Assembly (NCBI RefSeq): GCF_024448695.1
Contig: NZ_JAMOHY010000013.1
Span: forward strand, 23,949 to 87,948
Direction: 5' to 3'
Origin: Stutzerimonas stutzeri
GTDB taxonomy: Bacteria > Pseudomonadota > Gammaproteobacteria > Pseudomonadales > Pseudomonadaceae
DNA length: 64,000 nt
This document shows positions 20,407 through 29,734 of this stretch, one piece after another. Position numbers and translations under genes: made by a program. Within the stretch, counting starts at the first letter, position 1. The number at the start of each line of letters is the position of its first letter. A model generated the notes under the pieces. It was not told the DNA's origin. It searched no databases and saw only the letters and a list, made by a program, of their open reading frames with translations.

Positions 20407-20886
20407 ATGTCTGTCATGTCAAATCAGCGCATCAAGACTCCCTGTGTTGGCCTTTGCTCGACGGTTTATGGCGATCTGGTCTGTCGTGGCTGCAAGCGCT
20501 TTCATCATGAAGTGGTGGGCTGGAACGCTTATGCAGATGAGGAAAGGCGCGCTGTCTGGCTGCGCCTGGAGCAGCTTCTGGCACAGGTAATGGCGGCGAA
20601 GCTGGAGGTCTTCGATGCGGATTTGTTGCGACAGCAGTTGCAGGCCAGACAGATCCGTTTTGTTGACGGGCAATCACCCTATGGCTGGGCTTATCAACTG
20701 ATTGCACGCGGAGCGCGGGTTATCCAGCAGATTGAGGCTTATGGCGTGGGATTGCTGCCAGAGTTTCGAGACTGGTCATTGCTTGAGCTGCGTGACGCCA
20801 TTGATCGGGAGTTCTTCCTGCTTTCGCAGGCTCATTACGAGCGTTACATCGCTCCGCGATTCATTGCCGGGGGTACTCCTGACTGA
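20407..20886 (+). CDS. DUF1289-domain protein
   Basis: 159 residues. A compact N-terminal DUF1289 module has four cysteines (Cys13, Cys17, Cys26, Cys29: TPCVGLCSTVYGDLVCRGCKRFH cut here), suggesting a metal site. The remainder is helical with no known motif. A second in-frame ATG 9 bases downstream gives an alternative start. A protein of this type follows acnB in P. aeruginosa (PA1788 position). Function unknown. Confidence 0.8.
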   Translation: MSVMSNQRIKTPCVGLCSTVYGDLVCRGCKRFHHEVVGWNAYADEERRAVWLRLEQLLAQVMAAKLEVFDADLLRQQLQARQIRFVDGQSPYGWAYQLIARGARVIQQIEAYGVGLLPEFRDWSLLELRDAIDREFFLLSQAHYERYIAPRFIAGGTPD

Positions 20887-20939
20887 TTACCGGGACGCCG
20901 TGCATCCCGGTTCAGCATGCGGCATGGCGCGCTCGTGAT

Positions 20940-21803
20940 TTATCGCTGAGCTACCAGCTCTTCCAGGTGTTCGATGATGTCGTCGGGCTTCAATACCAGC
21001 ACGTCACTTTCCAGCGCATCGAGTACCACTTCGGCTGTATTACCCATCAATGCCCCGGAAAGGCCGGTGCGGGCGACAGTGCCAATAACCGTTACCACAG
21101 CCTGAAGTTGCTTGCAGACATGCGGGATCAACGCATCAGCCGGACCTTCCTTGATATGCAGCTGGCTGTCGGGGACATCGAACTCGGCCTGGAACTGTTT
21201 GCAGGCATCGCGGTAGCGCGTCTCGATGGTTTCCTTCAACTGAAACGCCGGGTCTGCCGCAGACAGCATGGCTGAAGGATGAGCGCTGATGACATGCAGA
21301 TTACCGCCGGCCAGGGCGGCTATTTCGTAGCCATGATTGATAATGCTGGCGTGCAGAGTGCGATGCTCGATATCGGCGTTGCCGACATCTACTGCGGCCA
21401 ACACGTTACCGCCAGTCCAGGGTGTTGCGGTCTTGACCATTAGCACAGGGCAGGGGCAGTAGCGCAGCAGCTTCCAATCATCGGGGGTTAGCAGTGCACG
21501 CTTGAGTGGGTTGTCGGGAATATGCTGTTTGATCACCAGACCGCAGCCTTCGGCCTGCTGCGTGCTGATGATGGTCTGGTAGACGTTTTCGCGCCACGCC
21601 TGCCCGACACTGACCGTGTGACCATGGGTTTGCGTTTCTTCGCGCAGACGGTTCAGGTATTGGCTGTGATCCTGCTTGCCGTCACAGACCAACAGGTGCA
21701 GTCGTGACTGGCTGACGCTGGCAATCAGACAGGCGCGCTTGAGGGCAAGGTTTTCTGGCTGTTTAGGATCAATTACCACGAGAATACAGCGAATGGCTTG
21801 CAT
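20940..21803 (-). CDS. Tandem universal stress protein (UspA family)
   Basis: 287 residues with two Usp domains in series (about 1-145 and 150-287). The second has the ATP-binding-type motif GTVARTGLSGALMGNTAEVVL, split G-2x-G-9x-G-N; the first is degenerate (RALLTPDDWKLLRYCPCPVLMV). P. aeruginosa carries a Usp gene at the same place (PA1789) and members of that group are induced on oxygen limitation. An Anr-type half-perfect box about 60 bases upstream supports similar control here. Confidence 0.88.
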   Translation of the reverse strand: MQAIRCILVVIDPKQPENLALKRACLIASVSQSRLHLLVCDGKQDHSQYLNRLREETQTHGHTVSVGQAWRENVYQTIISTQQAEGCGLVIKQHIPDNPLKRALLTPDDWKLLRYCPCPVLMVKTATPWTGGNVLAAVDVGNADIEHRTLHASIINHGYEIAALAGGNLHVISAHPSAMLSAADPAFQLKETIETRYRDACKQFQAEFDVPDSQLHIKEGPADALIPHVCKQLQAVVTVIGTVARTGLSGALMGNTAEVVLDALESDVLVLKPDDIIEHLEELVAQR

Positions 21804-21862
21804 GATCGGCTCCGTTTCCTGTTCGGTTCATTGCACTATAGCCAAGCGCCTGGCGCTGGTCC

Positions 21863-21876
21863 GTGATGCATATCAA
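21863..21876. promoter_or_regulatory. Probable Anr/Fnr-type box upstream of the usp gene
   Basis: GTGAT-GCAT-ATCAA matches the consensus TTGAT-N4-ATCAA at nine of ten defined positions (first T is G). Its near edge is 60 bases upstream of the usp start on the minus strand, a usual distance for activation by Anr. The divergent miaE start is 98 bases away on the other side. Confidence 0.55.
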
Positions 21877-21974
21877 TCAGCGCTGGCAGCGTAGAGGATG
21901 CCTCGTATAATGCATCACCGCTCTGACAGCCAGTATGCATTTTCTCTCACCCGCCACATATCAAGACGCTCATC

Positions 21975-22580
21975 ATGCTTTCCGAATTGAACGAATTTCT
22001 GGGCTGCGCGACTCCCGCTGCCTGGGTCGAGGTTGCCTTGCAGAATCAGGACGTGATGCTTATCGATCACGGCAACTGCGAGAAAAAGGCTGCAGGCGCT
22101 GCCTTCCAGTTGATGTTCCGTTATGTCGACAAACCGGATCTGCAGAACAAGATGTCGCGTCTGGCGCGAGAGGAGCTGCGGCATTTCGAGCAGGTGCTGT
22201 CGATCATTCGCAAGCGGGAAATCCCTCTGCGCAATGTGGGCTCATCGCGTTATGCGGCAGGTTTGCGCGAACTGGTGCGCAACCATGAGCCTTACCGGCT
22301 GACCGATACACTGGTGATTGGCGCCTTTATCGAGGCGCGCTCCTGCGAGCGTTTCGCAATGCTGGTCCCGCATTTGGATGAGGAACTGGGCAGGTTCTAT
22401 CACGGGCTGCTCAAGTCCGAGGCAAGGCATTTTCAGGACTATCTGAAGCTCGCCTATCTTTACGGCGATGCAGCCGATATCGACGCAACCATCGTCCGGG
22501 TACGAGAGCGGGAGTGCGAGCTGATCCAAAACCCCGATACGGAGTTTCGCTTTCACAGCGGCATCCCCGCAGCGGCCTGA
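21975..22580 (+). CDS. miaE: tRNA-(ms2io6A)-hydroxylase MiaE
   Basis: 201 residues, ferritin-like four-helix non-haem diiron mono-oxygenase. It hydroxylates 2-methylthio-N6-isopentenyl-adenosine at position 37 of tRNAs reading UNN codons. Diiron ligands are seen in LAREELRHFEQV (ExxH), FIEARSCERF and KSEARHFQDY (ExxH). ATG 21975 is chosen. Its TGA ends exactly one base before the complement of the lpxH stop, so the two convergent genes touch with no spacer. Confidence 0.9.
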   Translation: MLSELNEFLGCATPAAWVEVALQNQDVMLIDHGNCEKKAAGAAFQLMFRYVDKPDLQNKMSRLAREELRHFEQVLSIIRKREIPLRNVGSSRYAAGLRELVRNHEPYRLTDTLVIGAFIEARSCERFAMLVPHLDEELGRFYHGLLKSEARHFQDYLKLAYLYGDAADIDATIVRVRERECELIQNPDTEFRFHSGIPAAA

Positions 22581-23303
22581 TCAGTCGAGCTCGAAAGACT
22601 CCTGGTGAAAACCTGATTCGTCGATCTGCAACGCCCAAGCCTGTTGATCCCAGTCGCCCAAGACAATGCGTTGCGCGGCCTGGCCGTCGATTTGCAGCGA
22701 ATGGGTGGCAGGACGATGCGTATGGCCGTGAATCAGCGTGCGAACCTTGTGTTTGCGCATCACCCTGATCACTTCATCGGGGGTCACGTCGACGATATCG
22801 CTGGCCTTCATCCGCGTTTCTTCCTTGCTGGTCGAGCGCAGTTTCGATGCAATCTTCTGCCGCCTGGCGAGGGAGAGGCTATGCAGGATGAACAGGCTGA
22901 GCGGGTTGCGTAGAAGGCGACGCAGGCGCATGTAGCCCTCATCCTGAGTACACAGACTGTCACCATGCATTAGCAGTACGCGCTCGCCGCCGAGCCTGGC
23001 GATATGCGGGTCGGAGAGCAGCGTGCAGCCCGCTTCCTTGCAGAACGCCTGGCCGATCATGAAGTCGCGGTTGCCGTGCATCAGATAGAGGCGCGTGCCG
23101 CTTTCGCTCAGGGTGCGTAGCGCACTGGCAATCTCGTGCTGGTAGGGCGTCATACCATCGTCGCCGACCCAGACTTCGAAAAAGTCGCCGAGAATATAAA
23201 GCGCCTTGGCCTGGGTGGCGCGAGTCTCTAGAAAACGAAGAAACGCCCGGCTGATGTCCGGGCGCTTTTCTTCGAGGTGCAGATCTGAAATCAGCAGGAT
23301 CAA
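22581..23303 (-). CDS. lpxH: UDP-2,3-diacylglucosamine pyrophosphohydrolase
   Basis: 240 residues, calcineurin-like metallophosphoesterase. It releases UMP from UDP-2,3-diacylglucosamine to give lipid X in lipid A synthesis, at the inner face of the cytoplasmic membrane. Metal motifs in order: SDLHLEE (Asp7, His9), [29 protein letters not shown] and LIHGHTHRP. It lies 6 bases downstream of ppiB and is probably co-transcribed with it. It meets miaE end to end. Confidence 0.95.
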   Translation of the reverse strand: MILLISDLHLEEKRPDISRAFLRFLETRATQAKALYILGDFFEVWVGDDGMTPYQHEIASALRTLSESGTRLYLMHGNRDFMIGQAFCKEAGCTLLSDPHIARLGGERVLLMHGDSLCTQDEGYMRLRRLLRNPLSLFILHSLSLARRQKIASKLRSTSKEETRMKASDIVDVTPDEVIRVMRKHKVRTLIHGHTHRPATHSLQIDGQAAQRIVLGDWDQQAWALQIDESGFHQESFELD

Positions 23304-23309
23304 CGAGGC

Positions 23310-23804
23310 TTACTCGACGATTTCGGCTTTTTCGATGATCACGTCTTCCACCGGAACGTCCTGATGGCCCGACTTCATGGTGGTTGAAACGCCCTTGATC
23401 TTTTCAACTACATCCATGCCATCGACGACTTCACCGAAAACGGCATAGCCCCAGCCCTGGACGGTTGGTGCGGTGTGGTCAAGAAAGTCGTTGTCTTTAA
23501 CGTTGATAAAAAACTGCGCAGAAGCCGAATGCGGCTCCATGGTACGAGCCATGGCCAGGGTGCCGGTCTTGTTGGATAGACCGTTGTTGGCTTCGTTCTT
23601 GATCTGGGCGCGGGTGGTTTTCTGCTTCATCCCCGGCTCGAAACCGCCGCCCTGGATCATGAAGTTGCTGATCACGCGATGAAAGATAGTGCCGTCGTAA
23701 TGGCCGCTCTTAACGTATTCCTTGAAGTTGGCCGTGGTTTCAGGAGCCTTGTCTTCGAACAGCTTGACGGTGATGACGCCGTGATTGGTATGGAGCAGGA
23801 TCAT
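23310..23804 (-). CDS. ppiB: Cytoplasmic cyclophilin-type peptidyl-prolyl isomerase B
   Basis: 164 residues, single cyclophilin domain without signal peptide. Catalytic stretch [15 protein letters not shown] (Arg and Phe of the active site), [18 protein letters not shown] and a final [16 protein letters not shown]. It accelerates prolyl isomerisation during folding. First gene of the ppiB-lpxH pair; divergent from glnS, with 148 bases between the starts. Confidence 0.95.
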   Translation of the reverse strand: MILLHTNHGVITVKLFEDKAPETTANFKEYVKSGHYDGTIFHRVISNFMIQGGGFEPGMKQKTTRAQIKNEANNGLSNKTGTLAMARTMEPHSASAQFFINVKDNDFLDHTAPTVQGWGYAVFGEVVDGMDVVEKIKGVSTTMKSGHQDVPVEDVIIEKAEIVE

Positions 23805-23952
23805 TGAAGGCTTCCTTGTATCAAAAAGAGGGATGTCGTTGCTGCAGAGGGCGGGTGCCTGGCTCTGTCAGGGGGTTGACGGGTCCGCTATGATAAGCGC
23901 TTTGATTTGGCCGGCCTACCCTGAGCCGCACTCGCTGATCGTTAAGGACATC

Positions 23953-25620
23953 ATGAGCAAGCCCGAGACTACCGCAGCCACCAATTTCCTTCGCCCCATC
24001 GTTCAGGCCGACCTGGACGCCGGCAAGCACGCCAAGATCGTCACTCGTTTCCCGCCAGAGCCCAATGGCTACCTGCACATCGGCCACGCCAAGTCGATCT
24101 GCCTGAACTTCGGCCTGGCTCAGGAGTTTGGCGGCGCCTGCAATCTGCGTTTTGATGACACCAACCCAGCCAAGGAAGATCAGGAATACATCGACGCCAT
24201 CAAGAGTGATGTCGAATGGCTGGGCTTTCAGTGGGCCGGTGAGGAGCATTACGCCTCCGACTATTTTGACCAGTTGTACGCATGGGCGGTCCACCTGATC
24301 GAGACGAGCAAGGCCTATGTCTGCGACCTGACGCCGGAGCAGGCCCGCGAGTATCGCGGAAGCCTGACCGAGCCGGGCAAGAACAGTCCGTTCCGTGAGC
24401 GCTCCGTAGAAGAAAACCTCGATCTGTTCGCGCGCATGAAAGCCGGCGAATTCCCGGATGGTGCCCGTGCACTGCGGGCGAAGATCGACATGGCTTCACC
24501 CAACATGAACCTGCGCGACCCGATTCTCTATCGCATCCGCCATGCTCACCATCACCAGACCGGTGACAAGTGGTGCATCTACCCCAGCTACGATTTCACC
24601 CATGGCCAGTCGGACGCCATCGAAGGCATCACGCATTCGATCTGCACCCTGGAGTTCGAGGATCACCGTCCGCTGTACGAGTGGTTCCTGGCCAACTTGC
24701 CGGTGCCGGCGCAGCCGCGTCAGTACGAATTCGCCCGCCTCAACCTGAACTACACCATCACCAGCAAGCGCAAGCTCAAGCAGCTGGTCGATGAGAAGCA
24801 CGTGAACGGCTGGGACGATCCGAGGATGTCGACGCTTTCGGGCTTTCGTCGTCGCGGTTACACCCCGGCGTCGATCCGCAATTTCTGCGACATGATCGGT
24901 GTGAATCGCGCCGGCGGCGTCGTCGACATCGGCATGTTGGAATTCGCCATCCGTGAGGATCTGGATGCCAACGCAGCGCGTGCGATGTGTGTGCTGAAAC
25001 CGCTCAAGTTGGTGATCACCAACTACCCGGAAGGCCAGGTCGAGAACCTCGAGCTGCCGCGCCATCCCAAGCAGGATATGGGCGTGCGGGTGCTGCCATT
25101 CAGCCGGGAACTCTACATCGACGCCGGCGACTTCGAGGAAGTCCCTCCGGCTGGGTTCAAACGCTTGATTCCGGGCGGCGAAGTGCGCCTGCGCGGCAGC
25201 TACGTGATCCGTGCCGATGAAGCGATCAAGGACGATGCTGGCAACGTCGTGGAGCTACGCTGCTCCTATGACGAGAACACCCTGGGTAAAAACCCCGAGG
25301 GGCGCAAGGTCAAGGGCGTGATCCATTGGGTGCCAGCCGCCGAGAGCGTCGAGTGCGAAGTGCGTCTGTACGATCGGCTGTTTCGTTCGGCAAATCCGGA
25401 AAAGGACGAGGAGGGCGGTAGTTTCCTCGACAACATCAATCCGGAGTCGCTGGTGGTGCTCAAGGGTTGCCGTGCCGAGCCGTCGCTGGCCAGTGCCGAG
25501 CCTGAAGAACGGTTCCAGTTTGAGCGCGAAGGCTATTTCTGCACCGACATGAAGGACAGCAAGCCCGGCGCGCCCGTGTTCAACCGCACCGTCACGTTGC
25601 GTGACTCCTGGGGTCAATGA
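23953..25620 (+). CDS. glnS: Glutaminyl-tRNA synthetase
   Basis: 555 residues, class I synthetase. [15 protein letters not shown] carries the HIGH motif (residues 42-45), and the KMSKS equivalent is [11 protein letters not shown]. The C-terminal anticodon-binding beta-barrels are complete, ending [16 protein letters not shown] 23953 follows TTAAGGACATC; longer upstream frames lack conservation. The stop overlaps the cysS start region. Confidence 0.96.
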   Translation: MSKPETTAATNFLRPIVQADLDAGKHAKIVTRFPPEPNGYLHIGHAKSICLNFGLAQEFGGACNLRFDDTNPAKEDQEYIDAIKSDVEWLGFQWAGEEHYASDYFDQLYAWAVHLIETSKAYVCDLTPEQAREYRGSLTEPGKNSPFRERSVEENLDLFARMKAGEFPDGARALRAKIDMASPNMNLRDPILYRIRHAHHHQTGDKWCIYPSYDFTHGQSDAIEGITHSICTLEFEDHRPLYEWFLANLPVPAQPRQYEFARLNLNYTITSKRKLKQLVDEKHVNGWDDPRMSTLSGFRRRGYTPASIRNFCDMIGVNRAGGVVDIGMLEFAIREDLDANAARAMCVLKPLKLVITNYPEGQVENLELPRHPKQDMGVRVLPFSRELYIDAGDFEEVPPAGFKRLIPGGEVRLRGSYVIRADEAIKDDAGNVVELRCSYDENTLGKNPEGRKVKGVIHWVPAAESVECEVRLYDRLFRSANPEKDEEGGSFLDNINPESLVVLKGCRAEPSLASAEPEERFQFEREGYFCTDMKDSKPGAPVFNRTVTLRDSWGQ

Positions 25621-27005
25621 TGGCGTTGTCGATCTACAACACCCTGAGCAAGACCAAGGAAGCCTTCCGCCCGCTGGAAGGCAACAAGGTGCGTATGTAC
25701 GTCTGTGGCATGACGGTCTATGACTTCTGCCACATCGGTCATGCACGGGTGATGGTCGCGTTCGACGTGGTCACCCGCTGGCTGCGTCACCGCGGTTATG
25801 ACGTGACCTACGTGCGCAATATCACCGACATCGACGACAAGATCATCCGTCGCGCCAGCGAGAACGGCGAGCCGTTTCAGGCCCTGGTCGAGCGCATGAT
25901 TACCGCCATGCATGAGGACGAGACGCGCCTTAACGTGTTGCGTCCTGACATCGAGCCGCGTGCCACGGACCATATCGCCGGCATGCACCAGATGATCCAG
26001 ACGCTGATCGACAAGGGCTTCGCCTATGCTCCGGGCAACGGCGACGTCTACTACCGCGTCGGCAAGTTCGTCGGTTACGGCAAGCTGTCGCGGCGCAAGA
26101 TCGAGGACCTGAAGATCGGCGCGCGCATCGAGGTCGACGAGGCCAAGGAAGATCCACTGGATTTCGTACTGTGGAAGGGCGCCAAGCCCGGCGAACCGAG
26201 TTGGGATTCGCCGTGGGGCGCTGGACGTCCTGGCTGGCATATCGAGTGTTCGGTGATGTCGACCTGCTGTCTCGGCGAAACCTTTGACATCCATGGCGGC
26301 GGGCCGGACCTGGTGTTCCCGCACCACGAAAACGAGATCGCCCAAAGCGAAGCAGCCACCGGCAAGCAGTACGCCAATGCCTGGATGCATGCAGGTGCGG
26401 TGCGCGTGGACGGCGAGAAGATGTCCAAGAGCCTTGGCAACTTCTTCACCATTCGTGAAGTGCTGGAAAAGTATCACCCGGAGGTGGTGCGCTACCTGCT
26501 GGTTTCCAGCCACTACCGCAGCCCGATCAACTACTCCGAAGACAGCCTGCGCGAAGCCAAGGGTGCCCTGGAGCGTTTCTACAACGGCCTAAAGGGCCTG
26601 CCTGACGCTGAGCCTGCCGGTGGCGATGAGTTCACAGCGCGCTTCGCTGCAGCGATGGACGACGACTTCAACTCACCGGAAGCCTGTGCGGTACTGTTCG
26701 AGATGATCCGCGAGGTGAACCGTCTGCGTGAATCCGATCTGGCTGCAGCTGCGGCGCTGGCTGCACGCCTCAAAGAACTGGCTGGCGTGTTGGGTGTGCT
26801 GCAGCTTGAGCCTGAAGCCTTCCTGCAGGCTGGCGCGTCAGGGAAGGTCGATTCCGCCGAGGTCGAAGTGTTGATCGCTGCGCGCCTCACGGCACGGGCT
26901 GAAAAGAACTGGGCCGAATCCGATCGTATCCGCGACCAGCTCACCGCGATGGGCGTGGTGCTGGAGGATGGCAAAGGTGGCACGACCTGGCGCTTGGCTG
27001 AATAA
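25620..27005 (+). CDS. cysS: Cysteinyl-tRNA synthetase
   Basis: 461 residues. Zinc ligand Cys29 in [20 protein letters not shown], with HIGH at 38-41. [10 protein letters not shown] is the second signature. [30 protein letters not shown] (cut) holds the remaining zinc ligands. Two overlapping ATGs (25617 and 25620) are possible; either overlaps the glnS stop, so the two synthetases are translated in tandem. Confidence 0.96.
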   Translation: MALSIYNTLSKTKEAFRPLEGNKVRMYVCGMTVYDFCHIGHARVMVAFDVVTRWLRHRGYDVTYVRNITDIDDKIIRRASENGEPFQALVERMITAMHEDETRLNVLRPDIEPRATDHIAGMHQMIQTLIDKGFAYAPGNGDVYYRVGKFVGYGKLSRRKIEDLKIGARIEVDEAKEDPLDFVLWKGAKPGEPSWDSPWGAGRPGWHIECSVMSTCCLGETFDIHGGGPDLVFPHHENEIAQSEAATGKQYANAWMHAGAVRVDGEKMSKSLGNFFTIREVLEKYHPEVVRYLLVSSHYRSPINYSEDSLREAKGALERFYNGLKGLPDAEPAGGDEFTARFAAAMDDDFNSPEACAVLFEMIREVNRLRESDLAAAAALAARLKELAGVLGVLQLEPEAFLQAGASGKVDSAEVEVLIAARLTARAEKNWAESDRIRDQLTAMGVVLEDGKGGTTWRLAE

Positions 27006-27016
27006 GTAGGCGCAAG

Positions 27017-27050
27017 AACAAGAACGGCACCAACAGGTGCCGTTCTTGTT
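27017..27050. terminator. Terminator hairpin between convergent cysS and folD
   Basis: A 15-bp perfect stem: AACAAGAACGGCACC (27017-27031), loop AACA, GGTGCCGTTCTTGTT (27036-27050). The T-tract is interrupted, but position and stem strength suit a shared terminator for both genes. Confidence 0.8.
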
Positions 27051-27063
27051 TCAGCTCTCACAG

Positions 27064-27918
27064 TTAGCCGTGCAGATGCTCGGCAGCATGCAGGGTGTTT
27101 TCCAGCAGGCAGGCGCGCGTCATCGGGCCAACTCCGCCGGGTACTGGAGTGATCCAGCCGGCACGTTGTACGGCTACATCGAACTCGACGTCCCCGACCA
27201 GCTTGCCATCGGCCTGCCGGTTGATACCGACATCGATGACGATGGCGCCTTCCTTGATCCATTCGCCTTTGACCAGTCCGGTAATCCCCGTTGCTACCAC
27301 GATCAGATCGGCCCGCCTGACATGCTCACTCAGATCATGCGTGAAACGATGGGTAACGGTCGTGGTGCAACCAGCCAGCAGCAACTCCAGGGCCATCGGG
27401 CGACCGACGATATTGGATGCGCCGACAACAACGGCATTGAGGCCGTGCAGATCGACGCCGGTGCTTTCCAGTAGGGCCATGATGCCTTTCGGGGTGCAGG
27501 GGCGTAGCAGAGGCATCCGCTGGGCAAGTCGGCCAATATTGTATGGATGGAAACCGTCAACATCCTTGTCCGGGCGAATGCGCTCCAGTAGCTGCGAAGC
27601 GTCCAGATGCCTGGGCAAGGGCAGCTGTACAAGGATGCCGTCGACAAGCGGGTCATCGTTGAGTTGATCGATCAGCCTCAGTAGCGCGTCCTGACTGGTC
27701 TCGGCAGGCAGGTCATGGGCGGTGGACTTGAAGCCCACTTCCTCACAGTCCCTGCGCTTGTGCGCAACATAGACCTCAGAGGCTGGATCGGTACCTACAA
27801 GTATCACTGCCAGCCCGGGAACCCTTAGGCCTTGCTTGGTGCGCTCGGCAACTTTGGCGGCGATCTGCTGGCGGATGTTGGCAGCGATCGTTTTACCGTC
27901 GATCAGTTTTGCGGTCAT
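27064..27918 (-). CDS. folD: Methylenetetrahydrofolate dehydrogenase/cyclohydrolase
   Basis: 284 residues. Bifunctional enzyme interconverting 5,10-methylene-, methenyl- and 10-formyl-tetrahydrofolate in one-carbon metabolism. [18 protein letters not shown] contains the catalytic Tyr and Lys. QLPLPRHLD and the Rossmann NADP site [18 protein letters not shown] follow, then DVGINR and [15 protein letters not shown]. Monocistronic, convergent with cysS. Confidence 0.96.
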   Translation of the reverse strand: MTAKLIDGKTIAANIRQQIAAKVAERTKQGLRVPGLAVILVGTDPASEVYVAHKRRDCEEVGFKSTAHDLPAETSQDALLRLIDQLNDDPLVDGILVQLPLPRHLDASQLLERIRPDKDVDGFHPYNIGRLAQRMPLLRPCTPKGIMALLESTGVDLHGLNAVVVGASNIVGRPMALELLLAGCTTTVTHRFTHDLSEHVRRADLIVVATGITGLVKGEWIKEGAIVIDVGINRQADGKLVGDVEFDVAVQRAGWITPVPGGVGPMTRACLLENTLHAAEHLHG

Positions 27919-28187
27919 GACGCTTGATTAACCATCGGAAAGGACTGAAAAAGGACGCGCATTCTCGCACGATGACACGGTCTGGCAAAGACGCAGCGTC
28001 AATGAGTTCGCGTAACTCCTTTATCCCGCTGAACTTTTTTTCATTTTGCTGTTGACGACTTGCTGGCAGGCCCTTAAGATTCGCCCCGCTTGTCGAGCAC
28101 AGCCTGCTGATGGGTAAGACGGCCTTTGAGGATGCTTTTCATGGCCGGAGCTTTAAAGTCTGCGCTCCGAATAGAATGCAGATAAAA

Positions 28188-28264
28188 GCGCCCGTAGCTC
28201 AGTTGGATAGAGCATCCGCCTTCTAAGCGGATGGTCGCAGGTTCGAATCCTGCCGGGTGCGCCA
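28188..28264 (+). tRNA. tRNA-Arg (anticodon TCT)
   Basis: 77 nt with encoded CCA. Acceptor GCGCCCG pairs with CGGGTGC, allowing one G-U. The D arm is AGCTCAGTTGGATAGAGC, the anticodon loop is CTTCTAA with TCT, and the T arm contains GGTTCGAATCC. First of three tRNAs downstream of folD. Confidence 0.97.
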
Positions 28265-28298
28265 TTTATTTGGTCTCTGGCACAAGCAATGCAATATG

Positions 28299-28374
28299 GT
28301 GGGCGTAGCTCAGTTGGTAGAGCACAGGATTGTGGCTCCTGCGGTCGTGGGTTCGAACCCCATCGTCCACCCCA
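28299..28374 (+). tRNA. tRNA-His (anticodon GTG)
   Basis: 76 nt plus the genomically encoded G at 28298, which can serve as the histidine-specific G-1 opposite discriminator C28371. Acceptor GTGGGCG pairs with CGTCCAC; the anticodon loop is TTGTGGC; the T arm has GGTTCGAACCC. CCA is encoded. Confidence 0.97.
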
Positions 28375-28384
28375 TATTCCGAAA

Positions 28385-28408
28385 CGCCAGGCTCTGCCTG
28401 GCGTTTTC
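28385..28408 (+). terminator. Hairpin between tRNA-His and tRNA-Leu
   Basis: CGCCAGGC-TCT-GCCTGGCG followed by TTTTCG. It probably separates or processes the tRNA transcript; the short T-run makes it a modest terminator. Confidence 0.6.
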
Positions 28409-28421
28409 GTTTGAAGTACTC

Positions 28422-28506
28422 GCGGACGTGGTGGAATTGGTAGACACACCAGATTTAGGTTCTGGCGCCGCAAGGTGTGAGAGTTCGAGTCTCTCCGTCC
28501 GCACCA
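28422..28506 (+). tRNA. tRNA-Leu (anticodon TAG)
   Basis: 85 nt class II tRNA with a long variable arm (TGGCGCCGCAAGGTGTGA). Acceptor GCGGACG pairs with CGTCCGC, discriminator A, encoded CCA. The anticodon loop ATTTAGG gives TAG. An integrase remnant begins 160 bases downstream, so the 3' end may have been an insertion target. Confidence 0.97.
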
Positions 28507-28548
28507 TTACATGATTTCGGGACCCCTCTGGAGAACTCGAATATCCCT

Positions 28549-28574
28549 AAAAGCCCCGTAATAGGGGCTTTTTT
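28549..28574 (+). terminator. Terminator of the tRNA cluster
   Basis: AAAAGCCCC, loop GTAATA, GGGGCTTTTTT: GC stem and six T, 43 bases after tRNA-Leu. Confidence 0.92.
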
Positions 28575-28666
28575 GTGCCTGTTCACTTTTCACTTGGTCC
28601 CGCTAAAGTTTGTGCCAGCGCGATAGTTTAGGTACATAAATGCGTACATCACGAGTTCGATTACAC

Positions 28667-28920
28667 ATGCCGCTCACGGATACGGTTGTTCGCCAAGCCA
28701 GGTGATAAGGCATACACGCTTTCAGATGCGTCCATCCACGTGGCGGTAAGTAGGGGCATTTTCGGTACCGGCTGATCGGGAAGGGCTGCCGCATCTCGCT
28801 CGGCACCTATCCCGGAGTTTCCCGCAAACTTGCGCGCCTTCGCCGAGACAGGCCAGGCAACAAGTTGCCCTCGGGCTTGATCCGAGAGGCTTGCCGGACG
28901 AGGCGTCAGCCATCGTTTCC
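28667..28920 (+). pseudogene. P4-type tyrosine integrase, decayed N-terminal remnant
   Basis: Three reading-frame fragments line up with the N-terminus of P4-family integrases. MPLTDTVVRQA is in one frame from 28667. PGDKAYTLSDASIHVAVS is in the next frame from 28698. FRYRLIGKGCRISLGTYPGVS (28760 onward) is back in the first frame. At least two frameshifts and in-frame stops inactivate it, and the catalytic domain (R-H-R-Y) is missing. It sits directly downstream of tRNA-Leu, the usual place for such an integrase. The rest of 28920-29210 shows no gene I can support. Confidence 0.7.
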
Positions 28921-29210
28921 TTCCGACAGGTCGCCAACAGTTGCGTTGGGACCCGGCATTCCAGGTGTGTGCATCCAGGCTGCCATTTCGTCCGGTGCTG
29001 ATGACCGAGGGGACAAAGCGTGGATCGCCACGGTTGGTGAGCCTCTTGAGACGCCCCGGCGCGTCAAGGTCCCGCTGGATGACTATATACCTCGGGATTG
29101 ATGCGCTGTCGCCATACCGATACCGGCCACGTCCTAGTCGGTTTGGGTCGCCGTCGGATCGAAAAACACCCCGTGAGCGAGCGCGCATTGGTCCGTCAGG
29201 CCAACGGGTT

Positions 29211-29405
29211 TCACTTGGTCAAAATCAGTTTGTTCTGCCGCGTCAGCCGCAGTACGTATTCATGGCCGTCATGGAGGATAACCATCTCGGTTGATCCCTC
29301 CAGCAATTGATCGCTGCAGACGCGCCGACGAGGAGGGCTAACAGCGACGGGTTCTATTCGCTCTCTCAGTGGACCGTAGCGTAGATTTCGTTCCAATAGG
29401 GTCAT
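29211..29405 (-). CDS. hemP: HemP/HmuP-family haemin uptake protein
   Basis: 64 residues from ATG 29405, which has AAGGAG six bases upstream; an in-frame ATG at 29423 overlapping the previous stop would give 70. The C-terminal half, VILHDGHEYVLRLTRQNKLILTK (cut), contains the HemP signature LRLTRxxKLILTK. HemP proteins are small and normally lie beside haem-receptor genes; in some bacteria they activate transcription of the receptor. Last gene of the receptor/chelatase-like operon. It independently supports a haem role for the whole operon. Confidence 0.82.
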   Translation of the reverse strand: MTLLERNLRYGPLRERIEPVAVSPPRRRVCSDQLLEGSTEMVILHDGHEYVLRLTRQNKLILTK

Positions 29406-29419
29406 GCTGGGCTCCTTGC

Positions 29420-29734
29420 TCATTCAGGGACATACACCATCGAGCCGTCCTTGAGCCGATAGGCCACGCCCGCCTTGGCACCTTCGCCCTGACCGATGTC
29501 GCCGGTCGATGTGTAGTGCTCCATCGTCTTGCCCTCCTTGACGTAAATTTCCATATTTGGTTTGCCGGCATTCTTGATCACCGTGACATCCTCGTCGCTG
29601 GCGAACGGATTGACCGGGTTGTTGGCCACGGCGATCAATAGCGCGGCGATGATCACCAGAAACACATCGATCAGGTTCACCACTGAGAGGATCGGATCAT
29701 CGGCCTCGGCTTCTTCCAGCAGGCGCAGACTCAT
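29420..29734 (-). CDS. DUF2149 (HmuV/ExbD-like) membrane protein
   Basis: 104 residues. A conserved N-terminal DDPILSVVNLIDVFLVIIAALLIAV holds the single membrane helix (about 14-37, sequence cut), followed by a small periplasmic domain ending KDGSMVYVPE. DUF2149 proteins occur next to ExbB-like and CobN-like genes and look like topological analogues of ExbD/TolR. The start overlaps the ExbB-like stop by one base (TGATG) and its own stop overlaps the region of the hemP starts. Function is inferred from context: partner of the adjacent proton channel. Confidence 0.8.
   Translation of the reverse strand: MSLRLLEEAEADDPILSVVNLIDVFLVIIAALLIAVANNPVNPFASDEDVTVIKNAGKPNMEIYVKEGKTMEHYTSTGDIGQGEGAKAGVAYRLKDGSMVYVPE

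Noticed and set aside
28074..28514. Short open frames across the tRNA genes
   Set aside because: They are readings through tRNA-Arg, tRNA-His and tRNA-Leu and have no ribosome sites.
28661..29188. Minus-strand 175-codon frame opposite the integrase remnant
   Set aside because: Plus-strand integrase text explains part of it, the product matches nothing I know, and no ribosome site precedes it.
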